Positions 24,312 to 39,142 are shown, numbered from the stretch's first letter. The stretch: 64,000 nt of DNA from SAR86 cluster bacterium (GCA_003331605.1 QOPD01000001.1:83936-147935); one strand, 5' to 3'. Notes: a model not told the origin generated them from the sequence alone. Numbers and translations: made by a program.

Positions 24312-25812
24312 TCCAAGAGTTGTATTTTTAGCATTAACTTTTGTTTTTGTGTTGTTGTTAGTTTTTGATTGGGAAAATATCAACAAAGAAAACAAACTCA
24401 ACACCTCTCTTGCTGTGCAAACAACCGACAACCAGTATCAAAAAATTTCCAATGGCTTGTTGGAGGTTTATGTTGATCAAACAGATGGGTCTATTAAAGA
24501 GGTTTTTCTTGCAGAAAAAAATGAAAGGAAAGGGCTCTATAAAACTAGGCTGATGTCAGATGATGAGTTGTTAACTTTTTATTTCAAAACCTCTGTTTCT
24601 GGCTTTTCACCTGAGTCGTATGTGTTGGAAGAGCTTACTCCAAATGGTTTGGTGTTGGTGTCTGAAGATTCTGCCAACAACAAGCTTAGAAAAACATTTA
24701 ACCTTACAGATAGCTATGTTTTAGAAATATTTGATGAGCTAGAATTAGCAGTTCCTAGTTATGGTTCTATTAGTTTTTTTAAAACCTTTTACCGCAATGG
24801 ACAAAAATCAGTAGATTATGGTACCTCTTTTTCAAGAGATCATTTGGCATTCAGCACAAGCGAAGATGCTTTTAAAGATGAATCAATCACATTCATTAAG
24901 ACAAAAAAAGAATACCTTGGGCACTGGGTTGGACATTCCCAAAAACACTTTGTTGTCTCTGTATTTGATAAAGAAAATATGCAGAAAATATCAATGTATC
25001 CTGCAGACTCAGGTGGTGTTTATAGGTTTGGTTTTGAGGAGCAGGTCACTTCTTCAAGTGGTGAGTATTTAAACAAAACCAGTGTTTTTTTTGGTCCAAA
25101 ACAAAAAGATGTTCTTGAGGGGGTTGCTCCTCATTTTAAATACAACCTAGATCTTGGTTTTGTGTTTGGTGTAGGTGAATTTTTTATAGTTGTAATGAAC
25201 TTTTTATATGGTTTTGTGCAAGACTGGGGTGTCTCTATAGTTTTGTTAACTGTGTTGTTTAAGCTTGCCTTGTCGCCTCTTCAGATAATGCAAATTAAGT
25301 CCATGGTTCAAATGAGAAAGCTTCAACCCAAGTTGCAGGAAATTCAACAAACCTACAAAAACGACCAACAAAAACTTGGTATGGAGATGATGGCTTTGTA
25401 TAGAAAAGAAAAATTTAATCCGGCTGCTGGGTGTCTGCCTCTGTTTGCCCAACTACCAATATTTATTGCTATGTTTTGGGTTACCAGAGAAGCATTCGAG
25501 TTTAGGGGAGAATCTTTTTTGTGGATACCTGACTTGGCAGAGTCTGATCCTCTGTTTATAGCGCCAGTTTTAATGGGTCTGATGATGTATGCGTCGCAAA
25601 AAATGATGCCAAAACCACCACAAACTCAAGGCATGCAAGCTCAAATTGCACAACAAATGATGGTGGTTTTTCCACCAATGATTACTGTAATATTTTTGTT
25701 TATGCCAGCAGGTGTGGTTATCTATTCGGTTGTAAATATGGTTTTATCTATTGTTCCACAAGTAATAATTATGGGACGAGTTGAGCCGAATACTGGTGGC
25801 GGTGGCGGATAA
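24304..25812 (+). CDS. yidC: Membrane protein insertase YidC
   Basis: N-terminal TM, large periplasmic domain, C-terminal insertase domain ([37 protein letters not shown]). Confidence 0.96.
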   Translation: MFNPRVVFLALTFVFVLLLVFDWENINKENKLNTSLAVQTTDNQYQKISNGLLEVYVDQTDGSIKEVFLAEKNERKGLYKTRLMSDDELLTFYFKTSVSGFSPESYVLEELTPNGLVLVSEDSANNKLRKTFNLTDSYVLEIFDELELAVPSYGSISFFKTFYRNGQKSVDYGTSFSRDHLAFSTSEDAFKDESITFIKTKKEYLGHWVGHSQKHFVVSVFDKENMQKISMYPADSGGVYRFGFEEQVTSSSGEYLNKTSVFFGPKQKDVLEGVAPHFKYNLDLGFVFGVGEFFIVVMNFLYGFVQDWGVSIVLLTVLFKLALSPLQIMQIKSMVQMRKLQPKLQEIQQTYKNDQQKLGMEMMALYRKEKFNPAAGCLPLFAQLPIFIAMFWVTREAFEFRGESFLWIPDLAESDPLFIAPVLMGLMMYASQKMMPKPPQTQGMQAQIAQQMMVVFPPMITVIFLFMPAGVVIYSVVNMVLSIVPQVIIMGRVEPNTGGGGG

Positions 25813-27094
25813 TAATAGAACCGATTCAATATACGGTCTTGCAACACCATTGGGAAGATCGGCAATATCTGTCATAAGAGTTAGTGGTGCTTCTTTGCCT
25901 GTCGGGTTTATGTCTTCCTTGTCTTTGTCTAACAGACCAAACACCAGATTTGTCAAAACAATTAAGTTCAAAGAACTGTCCGACCAGTGTCTCATTCTTT
26001 ATTTTAAATCACCTAACTCTTATACGGGTGAAAATATAGTTGAAATTCATTGTCATGGAAATCCAGTCATAGTTACAGAAATATTCGAATGGTTGGAGGG
26101 TTTTGGTATTCGAGAGGCAGAACCAGGTGAATTCAGCAAAAGAGCATACTTAAATGAAAGAATAACTTTAGATCAAGCAGAGGCAATATCATTCGGAATC
26201 GAAGCTGGCTCATTAAAAGACCTTGCTTCAATGGACGCCTTTAGATCTGGAAAGCTAGCCAAAAAAATTGAAAAAATTCTCAAGGCCTGTGAGGGGATGT
26301 TGATTGTCCTCGAGTCTCAGTTGGATTTTTCAGAAGAGGAGGATGTTGATGAAGTTAAAAAAGAGGAAATAATAATTGGTCTTAGAAAAATCAGCACCGA
26401 CTTAAATGAAATATTGAAGAACTATAGACCGATAACAAAAAAACAACTCAAACCAAAAATTGTTTTAGCAGGCAAACCGAATGTTGGCAAGTCCACCCTT
26501 TTTAATTATTTGGTTGGAGACAATGTCGCTATAGTGTCTGATGAGCCTGGAACCACAAGAGATGTTGTAAGGGGAGACTTATATCTCGATGGTGTTGAGG
26601 TTGAGATTGGCGACACTGCAGGTATTAGAAAAACTCCCTCTGAGGTTGAGAGAGCGGGTATTGAAAAAACAACATCTGCTGTTGAAGAGGCTAATGTTGT
26701 GATTTGGGTGAGTGATTTAAGTGATTTAGAGGTGAGCAGGCCAAGATGTGAAATATGGGTAGGCAATAAACTAGACAAAACAAATAAAACCTCCTCTTTC
26801 ATCTGTGATTTGTTGATATCAGCCAAAACCGGAGAGGGTGTAGATTTGTTAATCAATGAGGTTAAAAAAAGGGTAAAGATAGATGACAGCTACCATTTGG
26901 TATCAGAAAGAATCTATAAAAAAGTGTCAAATTCAGCAGAAATTATTGCTCAAAGCTTGGGTGGGGATGATTTCTACGAAAAAGCTGCACAAGATCTACG
27001 AGATGTATTGGTGTTAATTAAAGATATTTACGGAGACTTTAGTAACGAAAAGATCCTAGATGAAATATTTCAAAACTTCTGTATAGGCAAATAG
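25802..27094 (+). CDS. mnmE: tRNA uridine-5-carboxymethylaminomethyl modification GTPase
   Basis: [17 protein letters not shown]1 motif, DTAGIR, C-terminal FCIGK. The track start is TTG 25781; GTG 25802 ([22 protein letters not shown]) matches the usual N-terminus. Confidence 0.94.
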   Translation: MADNNRTDSIYGLATPLGRSAISVIRVSGASLPVGFMSSLSLSNRPNTRFVKTIKFKELSDQCLILYFKSPNSYTGENIVEIHCHGNPVIVTEIFEWLEGFGIREAEPGEFSKRAYLNERITLDQAEAISFGIEAGSLKDLASMDAFRSGKLAKKIEKILKACEGMLIVLESQLDFSEEEDVDEVKKEEIIIGLRKISTDLNEILKNYRPITKKQLKPKIVLAGKPNVGKSTLFNYLVGDNVAIVSDEPGTTRDVVRGDLYLDGVEVEIGDTAGIRKTPSEVERAGIEKTTSAVEEANVVIWVSDLSDLEVSRPRCEIWVGNKLDKTNKTSSFICDLLISAKTGEGVDLLINEVKKRVKIDDSYHLVSERIYKKVSNSAEIIAQSLGGDDFYEKAAQDLRDVLVLIKDIYGDFSNEKILDEIFQNFCIGK

Positions 27095-27279
27095 TTTGTT
27101 TGTGGATTAGTTGTGAGTTCTTTTCTATCAACATTCTATCAACAATGAAGCCATTGGTAATCTAAAGGTTATACACCGTTATTTTGTGTGGTTTGGTTTG
27201 TCTGAAAGGCTTATAAAAATATATAATTTTCGAGTTATGCACAAAAAGAGGGCTCTTTAATAAAAACAATAAACATAAT
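27095..27279. promoter_or_regulatory. Candidate oriC or DnaA-binding region between mnmE and mnmG
   Basis: 185-bp AT-rich gap with DnaA-box-like sites TTATGCACA (27235-27243), TTATACACC (27169-27177), and TGTGGATTA (27101-27109), plus the AT tract TTATAAAAATATATAATTTT (27211-27230). Confidence 0.5.
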
Positions 27280-29091
27280 ATGAATAATAAGTTTGATTTA
27301 TTAGTAATAGGAGGAGGGCATGCTGGTGTTGAGGCAGCGCTTGTTGGATGTAGATTTGGTTTAAGTGTAGCTCTTGTAACACTCGACAAACTAAAGATTG
27401 GAAGGATGTCATGTAATCCGGCAGTAGGTGGAATTGGTAAATCCCATCTAGCTAAAGAAGTTGATGCCCTTGGAGGATATATGTGTGAAGCAACCGACCT
27501 TTCAGGAATACAGTTCAAAACTCTTAACAAAAAAAAAGGTCCGGCAGTTCAGGCGACAAGAGCGCAAACGGATAAAGATCTTTATGAAAAAACCATTCAA
27601 AAGAAAATAGCAGAAACCAATATACAAGTTTTTGATGATGAGATTGTAGGTTTTGAAGAAAGGGATGGAGAGGTGATGGTAGCAACAGGAGCCAGCAGCA
27701 CCTATCATGCTAAAGCATTTGTATTGACAACAGGAACATTCTTGAATGGATCTATTCTTATTGGGGACGATCAAAAAAAAGGTGGCAGAATTGATGAGAA
27801 GAATGCCGCTGGTTTAGAAAGGTTCTTTTACAACATGAATTTAAAGCTAGGCAGACTTAAAACAGGGACACCCCCTCGCCTATCAAGAAAAACAATTGAT
27901 TTTTCAGTCATGGAGGAACAACCCGGAGAAGAAGGTTTGTTTATGTCATTTTTGACGAATATAAACAAACACCCAGAGCAAACCATTTGTCATATTACAA
28001 AAACCAATCGAAATACCCACAAAATAATAGCAGACAACATTAATAAATCAGCGATGTATTCGGGTTTGATTAGTGGTGTTGGCCCAAGATACTGCCCATC
28101 AATTGAGGATAAAATAACAAGGTTTTCTCAAAAAGACAGCCACCAAATTTTTGTTGAACCCGAGGGTCTTAGCTCAGACTGGGTATATCCAAATGGTATT
28201 TCAACAAGCTTACCACGCGAAGTTCAGCTTGAGTATGTTCGCTCAATCAAGGGTTTTGAGAATGCAGAAATTCATCAGTACGGCTATGCAGTGGAATACG
28301 ACTATATAGATCCCAGAAATCTTGAAAAAACCTTAAGACTTAAAAAGAGTCAAAATCTATACTTAGCCGGTCAAATTAATGGCACAACAGGCTATGAAGA
28401 AGCAGCTGCACAAGGTATTGTTGCTGGCATTAATGCATGTTTAAGTGTAATTAAAAAAGACCCCTGGACACCACAAAGGCAAACAAGCTACTTGGGGGTA
28501 TTGGTAGACGATTTAACACGGTTTGGAGTAAGTGAGCCTTACAGAATGTTTACCTCTCGAGCAGAACACAGACTGTTGCTTAGACAAAACAACGCTGACC
28601 AAAGAATGTTTAACCTGGCAGAGGAATTCGGCATCATTGATGAAGAGAGAAAAGCTATTTTTTATCAAAAAAAGGAAATCAAAAACAAGATATTGAAAAC
28701 TCTAAAAAACACAAAAACCAAAATAAACAATGAAACAAAAACAGCAGAGGATCTTTGCAAAAGAAATGATTTTTCGGAAAATCAAATTAAAGAATTAATC
28801 AATGAACCAAGCCCACTTTTTAAAGAGGTTTATTATGATGTTAGATACTCTGGGTATGTTGAAAAACAAAACAGGGAGATCAACAAGATGAAAAATTTAG
28901 AGGAATTTAGGCTGGGGTTAATTTTTGATTACAAGGAAGTTGTAGGCCTTTCTGGAGAGCTGCAAGAAAAGCTCAACGCACAAAAACCAACCAACCTCTA
29001 CGAAGCCTCTTTGATGGAGGGCATAACACCGGCAGCCTTAAACGTTATTTCGATACACTTAAAAAAATTAGATGCTATCAGAGCCAACTAA
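27280..29091 (+). CDS. mnmG: tRNA uridine-5-carboxymethylaminomethyl modification enzyme MnmG (GidA)
   Basis: [41 protein letters not shown] motifs. Confidence 0.97.
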   Translation: MNNKFDLLVIGGGHAGVEAALVGCRFGLSVALVTLDKLKIGRMSCNPAVGGIGKSHLAKEVDALGGYMCEATDLSGIQFKTLNKKKGPAVQATRAQTDKDLYEKTIQKKIAETNIQVFDDEIVGFEERDGEVMVATGASSTYHAKAFVLTTGTFLNGSILIGDDQKKGGRIDEKNAAGLERFFYNMNLKLGRLKTGTPPRLSRKTIDFSVMEEQPGEEGLFMSFLTNINKHPEQTICHITKTNRNTHKIIADNINKSAMYSGLISGVGPRYCPSIEDKITRFSQKDSHQIFVEPEGLSSDWVYPNGISTSLPREVQLEYVRSIKGFENAEIHQYGYAVEYDYIDPRNLEKTLRLKKSQNLYLAGQINGTTGYEEAAAQGIVAGINACLSVIKKDPWTPQRQTSYLGVLVDDLTRFGVSEPYRMFTSRAEHRLLLRQNNADQRMFNLAEEFGIIDEERKAIFYQKKEIKNKILKTLKNTKTKINNETKTAEDLCKRNDFSENQIKELINEPSPLFKEVYYDVRYSGYVEKQNREINKMKNLEEFRLGLIFDYKEVVGLSGELQEKLNAQKPTNLYEASLMEGITPAALNVISIHLKKLDAIRAN

Positions 29092-29659
29092 GACCACACT
29101 CAATAGTTTGGCATCGGAAATAATCACAGAATCAAAAAAACACAATCTCACAGGCTATACCGAAATAAATAAATTCTTTAATGAGCAAATCGATGACTGC
29201 ATAGAGGCTTATAAAGTGTGTGAAAAGCTTTTGGGCAAAAGAACAATTGATGTAGGTTCTGGTGCCGGCATGCCGGGCCTTGTGTGGGCAATTATTTCTG
29301 GAAGAGAGGCATGGAATATAGACTCCAATCGAAAAAAAGTTAAATTTCAAAATGAATTTATTTCAAAATATGGAATTTCTAATGCAACAGCCGAACACAA
29401 CCGAATAGAAAACATCAAAATACTCACATCGGACACTTTGGTGTGTAAAGCGTTTTCTTCTATTATTAAAGCTCTACAACTAATCGAAAAAAAACAACCA
29501 AAAAACATCCTCTTTCTAAAAAAGAACGATGAAAAAACGAAACTAGAGATATTAGAAGCCAAACCTTTGTTATATCATTACAAAATATACCCATATAAAT
29601 CCAACCTCGGAGAAATGTGTGTTGTAGAAGCCCATGACATTAAAAATTGCAATAACTAA
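29072..29659 (+). CDS. rsmG: 16S rRNA (guanine527-N7)-methyltransferase RsmG (GidB)
   Basis: [18 protein letters not shown] motif; mnmG-rsmG-parA context. Confidence 0.92.
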   Translation: MLSEPTKTTLNSLASEIITESKKHNLTGYTEINKFFNEQIDDCIEAYKVCEKLLGKRTIDVGSGAGMPGLVWAIISGREAWNIDSNRKKVKFQNEFISKYGISNATAEHNRIENIKILTSDTLVCKAFSSIIKALQLIEKKQPKNILFLKKNDEKTKLEILEAKPLLYHYKIYPYKSNLGEMCVVEAHDIKNCNN

Positions 29660-30416
29660 CCAAAAGGGCGGGGTTGGAAAAACAACCACAGCCGTAAATA
29701 TTGCCGCTTCATTAGCGAAAGTAAAACGCAAAGTTTTGTTGATTGATGCTGATCCACAAAGTAACGCAACCTCAGCAGCAGGCATTCCTAAGAACTCAGA
29801 AAGTTCACTATATGAATATTTTGAAGAAGGCGGACCCCTGACACACTACATAAAAGATGCTACAGGCGACTATAAAATTTTCCCAGCCAACTCAAACCTT
29901 GTCGCCACTGAAAAGATTATTGAAAACACCGAGAAAAGAGAAAAGTTTTTTTCTAACAACCTTAAGATAAATAAAAAAGACTTTGATTACATTATTTTTG
30001 ATTGCCCACCCTCTCTTAATCTCTTAACAATTAATGCGATGGAGTATTGTAAGAATGTTCTTGTGCCCGTACAGTGTGAATATTACGCCTTAGAGGGGCT
30101 CGTAACACTTAAATCCACAATAGACCAACTAAATGAAGCTAGAAATCTTAATATTAAAATAGCTGGCATATTGCGCACCATGGCAGATTGGAGAAACAAC
30201 CTGACACACCAGGTTTCCTCAGAGCTTGAAGGCCATTTCAAAGAGCTGGTTCTCAACACAATCATTCCAAGAAACGTTAAACTGGCAGAGGCTCCTAGCT
30301 ATGGTCAATCAATACTTGATTATGATATAAAGTCTATAGGTGCTGAGGCATTCTTAAGTTTGTCTGGTGAATTTATAAGAAGATTTGAAAATGGCAGGAA
30401 AAAAACCACTAAATAA
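29634..30416 (+). CDS. parA: Chromosome partitioning ATPase ParA
   Basis: [20 protein letters not shown] deviant Walker A; followed by parB. Confidence 0.95.
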   Translation: MTLKIAITNQKGGVGKTTTAVNIAASLAKVKRKVLLIDADPQSNATSAAGIPKNSESSLYEYFEEGGPLTHYIKDATGDYKIFPANSNLVATEKIIENTEKREKFFSNNLKINKKDFDYIIFDCPPSLNLLTINAMEYCKNVLVPVQCEYYALEGLVTLKSTIDQLNEARNLNIKIAGILRTMADWRNNLTHQVSSELEGHFKELVLNTIIPRNVKLAEAPSYGQSILDYDIKSIGAEAFLSLSGEFIRRFENGRKKTTK

Positions 30417-31248
30417 AGGGCTTGAAGCTTTGTTGGGGGATGTAAAAAAAACACCTTCAACCACAAAACCAACCAAGGCAACAAAAATTGAAACAACCAA
30501 TGAAGCACCAATTGCAAAAATTACAGAAAACCAATACCAACCAAGAACTTTTTTTGATGATGAAAAGCTTGAAGACCTTGCAAGCTCCATTAAAGAACAT
30601 GGAATCATTCAACCTCTGGTAGTACGAGAGACCGCCAAAGGTTATGAACTTATAGCTGGAGAAAGAAGGCTAAGAGCAGCAAAAATTGCTGGATTAAAGA
30701 AAGTACCAATTTCAATCACCAAAGCCTCTAACACCAAGTCGTTGGAAATTGCTATTCTTGAAAACGTACAACGAGAAGATCTTGATGCTATTGAGGTTGC
30801 AAAAGGTTACCAAAGGCTGAAAGAAGAGTTTAACTACACCCAAGAAGCACTATCAAAAAACATTGGAAAGCCGAGAAGCTCAGTTGCCAACTCATTAAGG
30901 CTGTTAACCCTGTCAGAGATAATACAAAAAGAAATCAGTTCAGGGAATATATCTGAGGGTCACGCCAAAGTTTTGCTTGGTCTTGAAACAACAAAGGCAG
31001 AAGCTTTGGCCGAAAGAATTGTAAAAGAAAACCTATCAGTAAGGGCCCTTGAAAATCTCTTAAAAGAAAAAACCACAAAAACCACCAACAAAGAAAAAAC
31101 AAGGGATGAAATTAATCTAGAGTCTGCATTAAGCTCCAAACTTGGTTCTAAAGTTACCATTGATGACAAAAAAGGCACGGGAAAACTTACTATAAAATAT
31201 TACTCATACGACGAGCTCGACGGAATCATTGAGAAAATTTCCATTTAA
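30391..31248 (+). CDS. parB: Chromosome partitioning protein ParB
   Basis: LNKGLEALLGD, ELIAGERRLRAAK box, HTH region, C-terminal dimerisation region. ATG 30391 preferred over TTG 30385. Confidence 0.95.
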   Translation: MAGKKPLNKGLEALLGDVKKTPSTTKPTKATKIETTNEAPIAKITENQYQPRTFFDDEKLEDLASSIKEHGIIQPLVVRETAKGYELIAGERRLRAAKIAGLKKVPISITKASNTKSLEIAILENVQREDLDAIEVAKGYQRLKEEFNYTQEALSKNIGKPRSSVANSLRLLTLSEIIQKEISSGNISEGHAKVLLGLETTKAEALAERIVKENLSVRALENLLKEKTTKTTNKEKTRDEINLESALSSKLGSKVTIDDKKGTGKLTIKYYSYDELDGIIEKISI

Positions 31249-31290
31249 CCCTGTAAACAAAACTAAAATTACATTAAAATTATCGCACCT

Positions 31291-32289
31291 ATGGCATCTG
31301 AAAGCTCGGGACGTACTTTTCAAGAATATTTAGCTCACCATTTACAAAATTTGGTGTATGGCCCTTTGCCTGAGGGACATGAAAGAAAGTTTTATGCCAA
31401 AGGAGATTCTTCTACCGAAAAAGACACTTACTGCCAAGACAAAGGGATGGATTATGATGGCAGCAAATATTGCAAAGAAACCCTAACTGAAGATGGGTGG
31501 TATCTTGCTAACAACAAAACAGATGTCGAGGCGATGGGGTTTTGGGCGCTTAACATAGACACCCTTTTCTTCTCCATCTTACTGGGCAGCATATTTGTAT
31601 TTCTTTTTGCTCGAGCAGCCAGAAACTTTTCCTTAGAAAGCCCAACCAAACTTCAATGCTTTATTGAAATGATGATTGATTTTATTAATGGAGTGGTTAA
31701 AGGAACCTTTAAGGCGGCCAAAAATACCCTGATAGCGCCTATGGCCTTAACAATCTTTTTTTGGGTTTTGCTAATGAACGTCATGGACTTGGTTCCAGTT
31801 GATCTTATACCCTATCCAGCAGAGCTGCTTGGTGTGCCATACCTAAAAGTTGTTCCAACCACTGATCTTAACCTAACAGCAGCACTTGCGCTTTCAGTGT
31901 TCGTTTTATATTTGATATTTAGTATCAAATCCAAAGGTTTTATCGGATTTATCAAATCGATATCGCTACACCCATTCGGACCATGGATGCTTCCAGCAAA
32001 CCTTTTTATTGAAATAATAGATTTGATAGCTAAACCGCTTTCTTTGGCGCTTAGACTCTATGGCAACTTGTATGCAGGAGAAATGATATTTTTATTGATT
32101 GCTGGCATGGTATCCATTAATCTTGCAGAATTAACTTTAACAGGCATAGGTTTAAACTTGGCTGGCATAATGCTAAGTTTGATTTGGGCAATATTTCATA
32201 TTTTGATAGTGGTGCTGCAGGCATTTATTTTTATGATGCTTACGGTGGTCTATATGAATATGGCACATGAAAAATTTGAACAACATTAA
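31291..32289 (+). CDS. atpB: F1Fo ATP synthase subunit a
   Basis: LIAKPLSLALRLYGNLYAGEMIF motif; atp operon. Confidence 0.97.
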   Translation: MASESSGRTFQEYLAHHLQNLVYGPLPEGHERKFYAKGDSSTEKDTYCQDKGMDYDGSKYCKETLTEDGWYLANNKTDVEAMGFWALNIDTLFFSILLGSIFVFLFARAARNFSLESPTKLQCFIEMMIDFINGVVKGTFKAAKNTLIAPMALTIFFWVLLMNVMDLVPVDLIPYPAELLGVPYLKVVPTTDLNLTAALALSVFVLYLIFSIKSKGFIGFIKSISLHPFGPWMLPANLFIEIIDLIAKPLSLALRLYGNLYAGEMIFLLIAGMVSINLAELTLTGIGLNLAGIMLSLIWAIFHILIVVLQAFIFMMLTVVYMNMAHEKFEQH

Positions 32290-32302
32290 GGAGGTTGTGA
32301 AT

Positions 32303-32533
32303 ATGGATGTAGAAGCTGCAAAATTTATCGGAGCAGGAATTATGTTTGGTTTGGCAGCGATTGGAGCTGGAGTTGGCGCAGGAGTATTAAGCTCTAAGCT
32401 AATTGAGTCAATTGCAAGACAACCAGAACTAGAAGACCAACTAAGACCAACATACTTTTTAGGTATTGGTTTGGTTGATGCTGTACCAATGATTTCTGTT
32501 GGTTTAGCTTTTTATGTATTGTTTGTTGCATAA
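32303..32533 (+). CDS. atpE: F1Fo ATP synthase subunit c
   Basis: GLAAIGAGVGAGVL, ARQPELEDQLRP, GLVDAVPMISVGLAFYVLF. Strong SD AAGGAGGT (32288-32295) supports ATG 32303 rather than the track start. Confidence 0.97.
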   Translation: MDVEAAKFIGAGIMFGLAAIGAGVGAGVLSSKLIESIARQPELEDQLRPTYFLGIGLVDAVPMISVGLAFYVLFVA

Positions 32534-32536
32534 ACA

Positions 32537-33013
32537 ATGAATTTAAACGCTACACTTTTAGGGCAAATGATAGCTTTCGGGCTATTTGTCTGGTTTTGTT
32601 GGAAATTCGTTTGGCCACCATTGCTTGCTGCAATGGAAGAGAGAGCCGAGAAAATAGAACAAGGACTTAAAGATTCAGAAGAAAGTGCAAAGAAAATCAT
32701 AAAAGCACAAGAAGAAGCTGATTCTATGGTCAAATCTGCCAAGTCTGAGGCTAAAAAAGTTTTAGATAACGCAAAGCAGCAGGCCGACAAAATAGTTGAC
32801 GACGCAAAAAACAAAGCCAACGAAGAAAAAGACAGAATTGTTAACTCTGCTCAAGCAGAAATAGACAAAGAAGTTGTAAATGCCAAAAAATCTTTAGAAA
32901 AAGATTTTGCTGTTAATGTAATGGCTGCTGTGAAAAAAATTGTCGCCAAAGAGGTTTTATCTACAGACCACGATGACACAATTAAAGAGAGCCTGAACGA
33001 CTTTAGAAAATGA
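32537..33013 (+). CDS. atpF: F1Fo ATP synthase subunit b
   Basis: N-terminal TM, long charged helix, operon position. Confidence 0.95.
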   Translation: MNLNATLLGQMIAFGLFVWFCWKFVWPPLLAAMEERAEKIEQGLKDSEESAKKIIKAQEEADSMVKSAKSEAKKVLDNAKQQADKIVDDAKNKANEEKDRIVNSAQAEIDKEVVNAKKSLEKDFAVNVMAAVKKIVAKEVLSTDHDDTIKESLNDFRK

Positions 33014-33525
33014 ATAAATTGTTTGAGGTATATTCCAAAGGCCTTTTAAGGTCTCTTAATAAAGCAGATGTGCCTGAGGTTATTGAGCTTTTCCAAAGCT
33101 ATACCAAATCAAACACAAGAAGCTTAAGCAGTTTTTTCAAAAACAAAACAATTTCTAAAGACAAGAAACTAAGCTTTGCCATAGATCTTTTTGGAACATC
33201 AGAGGAGCTAACTTCGTTCATCAAAACCATTGATGCCAATAATAGATATGAATTATTTCCTGGGATATTTGAATACTTCGTTACTTTTGCTCAAAAAGAA
33301 CTTAATAACATCCCTGTCAAAGTATTTGTCAACAAAAAACCAAACGAAGAGGTGCAAAACAAGGTTAATGTTTTCGTTAAAGAGAATATTGGAACTGACA
33401 CCCCTGTTAGCTACGAAATTAACGACAACGTCTTAGGTGGAATAATCCTTAAGTACAAAGATAGTGAAATTGATTTAAGCATAAACAACAAAATTAACGG
33501 TCTACAAACCACACTTATTAATTAA
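33010..33525 (+). CDS. atpH: F1Fo ATP synthase subunit delta
   Basis: Operon position; C-terminal [25 protein letters not shown]. Confidence 0.93.
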   Translation: MNKLFEVYSKGLLRSLNKADVPEVIELFQSYTKSNTRSLSSFFKNKTISKDKKLSFAIDLFGTSEELTSFIKTIDANNRYELFPGIFEYFVTFAQKELNNIPVKVFVNKKPNEEVQNKVNVFVKENIGTDTPVSYEINDNVLGGIILKYKDSEIDLSINNKINGLQTTLIN

Positions 33526-33535
33526 AGGAGAAAAA

Positions 33536-35082
33536 ATGAGTACAAAAATTAACCCCTCAGAGATTTCCAACATCATTCAAAAAAAGATTGATGGATTCCA
33601 AGGAGCACAAGCTGAAGCAAATGTTGGTGAAGTAATCTCAACAGCTGATGGCATTGTTCAAATATATGGTCTTGAAGAAGCTATGTATGGTGAGTTATTG
33701 GATTTTGGTGAAGGAACACTAGGGATGGCCCTTAATCTGGAGACAGATTCTGTGGGTGCTGTTGTGCTTGGAGATGCAGGACACATCAAAGAAGGACAAA
33801 AAGTTAAGACAACTGGCAGAATTCTCGAGGTACCAGTTGGTGAAGGTCTTAAGGGAAGAGTAATTGATGCGCTTGGTAGGCCTCTAGATGGCAAGGGAGA
33901 AATTAAATCAGATGGTTTTTCCGCAATTGAAGTTGTTGCGCCCGGTGTTATTGATAGACAGTCTGTCGATCAGCCAGTACAAACAGGATTAAAGTCTATT
34001 GATGTGATGGTGCCAATTGGTAGAGGACAGCGTGAGCTTATCATTGGCGACAGACAAACAGGAAAAACTGCTATTGCTATCGATACCATTATTCATCAAA
34101 AAAATTCAAACATTACTTGTGTCTATGTTGCAGTTGGCCAAAAACAATCAACAGTTGCAACAGTAGTGCGCCAACTAGAAGAGGCAGACGCCTTAAAAAA
34201 CACTATTGTGGTTTCTGCTACGGCCGCTGAAGCTGCTTCACTTCAATTTATTGCACCTTATTCTGGCTGCACTATGGGAGAATATTTTAGAGACAGAGGT
34301 GAGGATGCTCTCATTATCTATGATGACCTTTCCAAACACGCTGTTGCTTATAGACAGATCTCATTACTCTTAAAAAGACCTCCAGGGCGTGAAGCTTTCC
34401 CAGGGGATATTTTTTATTTGCACTCAAGATTGCTGGAAAGAGCAGCTCGAGTAAACCCAGACTACGTTGAGCGTTTTACTGAAGGCAGGGTCAAAGGTAA
34501 AACAGGCTCCCTAACTGCTCTACCTATTATTGAAACACAAGCAAGTGATGTGTCTGCTTTCATTCCAACCAATGTTATTTCAATCACAGATGGACAAATA
34601 TTTTTAGAGACAGACCTATTTAATTCTGGGATAAGACCAGCAATAAACCCTGGTATCTCTGTTTCAAGGGTTGGTGGTGCTGCACAAACTAAAATTATCA
34701 AGAAACTTGGCGGTGGTGTTAAGTTAGCACTAGCTCAATTTAGAGAGCTTGAATCGTTCTCACAATTTGCTTCCGACCTTGATGATGCAACCCGGGAACA
34801 GCTTGAAGACGGCCAAAGAATCACAGAACTTTTAAAACAAAAGCAGTTTTCACCAAGATCGGTTGCTTGTATATCTATTGTGCTATTTGCCATTGAATAT
34901 AAATACCTGAAAAATGTTGAAAAAGAACGCATGCAATCTTTTGAAGACAATCTTAGAGATTACTTTAAATCCAATCATAAAGACGTATGGGAAGAGGTTA
35001 ATAAAACTGGTGATTGGAATGATGATCTTGAAAAGAAATACACAAAAATTTTAGATAGCTTTATGAAAGAAGGATCATTTTA

Positions 35083-35083
<1 letters not shown>
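33536..35083 (+). CDS. atpA: F1Fo ATP synthase subunit alpha
   Basis: [28 protein letters not shown] motifs. Confidence 0.98.
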
Positions 35084-37761
<2,678 letters not shown>

Positions 37762-37783
37762 GTTTAAAATATAAACGCAAAAC

Positions 37784-39142
37784 ATGAGCTTAAGTGTAGT
37801 ATTGCTTGCCGCTGGTGAAGGCAAGAGAATGAAAACATCCCAACCAAAACCCTTGGTTATGCTGGGAGATATGCCTTTGGTGCAGCATTCACTAAATACC
37901 ATTAAGAAACTTAAACCTTCCCAGGTCTTTTTGGTAACTGGGCATAAGAAAGATGAGGTAAAAAAATATGTTTTGGAAAACAATGCAGGAGACTATATTT
38001 TTTGTGAGCAGAAAGAACGTCTTGGAACAGGTCATGCAGTAAAGCAAGCAGCACCCTATTTACCAGAAAAAGGCAAAACACTTATTTTGTACTCTGATGT
38101 GCCGCTATTAACAGACAAGACTGCAAGAAAACTCATCAGATCTTCAGCAAGAAAAAAAATATCAATTCTGACCACATTGCTCAATGATCCTAAAGGCTAT
38201 GGCAGGATTATTAGATCTCAAAAAAAAGATCCGGTTGGTATTAGAGAAGAAGCCGATGCTTCCGCAGAAGAGAAGAAGATACAAGAAATATTTAGTGGGA
38301 TCATGATCGTTGAAAATGAATTCTTAAAAAAAGGCTTAAGAGGCCTGGTTAGAAACAATAAAGCCGGGGAATATTACCTGACAGACCTAGTTGGATATGC
38401 CACCAAAAGAGAGCTTAAGGTTGGCTCTCACACAACTACTGCAGATGAAGTTCTGGGCGCTAATAATAAATCCGAGCTTGGTCACTTATATAAAGCTCTG
38501 GTTAAGATGAATATCAAAAATGCTAAAAATAAAGGGGCAATTTTTAAGGACGAATCAACGTGTTACGTAGAGGGTGAGCTCAGTGTCGGCAAAGATGTCA
38601 GAATTGGAAACAACGTTACCATTAAAGGGAAAGTTAGGCTCGGTGATGGGGTTGTGGTTGAGTCGAATGCGCTGCTATCAAACGTAAATATTGGCTCAAA
38701 CTCAACAATAAAAGACTTTTGTTCAATCGAAGACAGCAAGATTAGCTCCAACGTCGAGGTTGGTCCTTTTGCAAGACTGCGCAATGGAGCTGTGCTTGAC
38801 AGTTCGAGCAAGATTGGAAATTTCGTAGAGGTCAAAAACTCAAAAATTGGCACAAATACAAAAGCAAACCATCATGCATACTTAGGCGATGCTGAGATTG
38901 GCAAAAAAACCAATATTGGTGCTGGCACGATCACTTGCAACTACGACGGCAAAAATAAAAACAAGACCATTATTGGTGATAATGTCTTTGTTGGCACCAA
39001 TTCATCGTTGGTTGCCCCACTAAACATTGGCAAAAAATCATATATAGCAGCTGGGTCTGTCATTACCCAAGATGTGCCAAACAACTCTTTAGCATTTGGC
39101 AGAGCACGCCAATCTACTAAGAAAAACTGGAAGAAGAAGTAA
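37784..39142 (+). CDS. glmU: Bifunctional UDP-GlcNAc pyrophosphorylase / GlcN-1-P acetyltransferase
   Basis: LAAGEGKRMKTSQPKPL nucleotidyltransferase motif, C-terminal hexapeptide repeats. Confidence 0.96.
   Translation: MSLSVVLLAAGEGKRMKTSQPKPLVMLGDMPLVQHSLNTIKKLKPSQVFLVTGHKKDEVKKYVLENNAGDYIFCEQKERLGTGHAVKQAAPYLPEKGKTLILYSDVPLLTDKTARKLIRSSARKKISILTTLLNDPKGYGRIIRSQKKDPVGIREEADASAEEKKIQEIFSGIMIVENEFLKKGLRGLVRNNKAGEYYLTDLVGYATKRELKVGSHTTTADEVLGANNKSELGHLYKALVKMNIKNAKNKGAIFKDESTCYVEGELSVGKDVRIGNNVTIKGKVRLGDGVVVESNALLSNVNIGSNSTIKDFCSIEDSKISSNVEVGPFARLRNGAVLDSSSKIGNFVEVKNSKIGTNTKANHHAYLGDAEIGKKTNIGAGTITCNYDGKNKNKTIIGDNVFVGTNSSLVAPLNIGKKSYIAAGSVITQDVPNNSLAFGRARQSTKKNWKKK

Noticed and set aside
26506-26856. 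116-aa ORF antisense to mnmE
   Set aside because: Shadow of the GTPase domain; no motif or independent signal.
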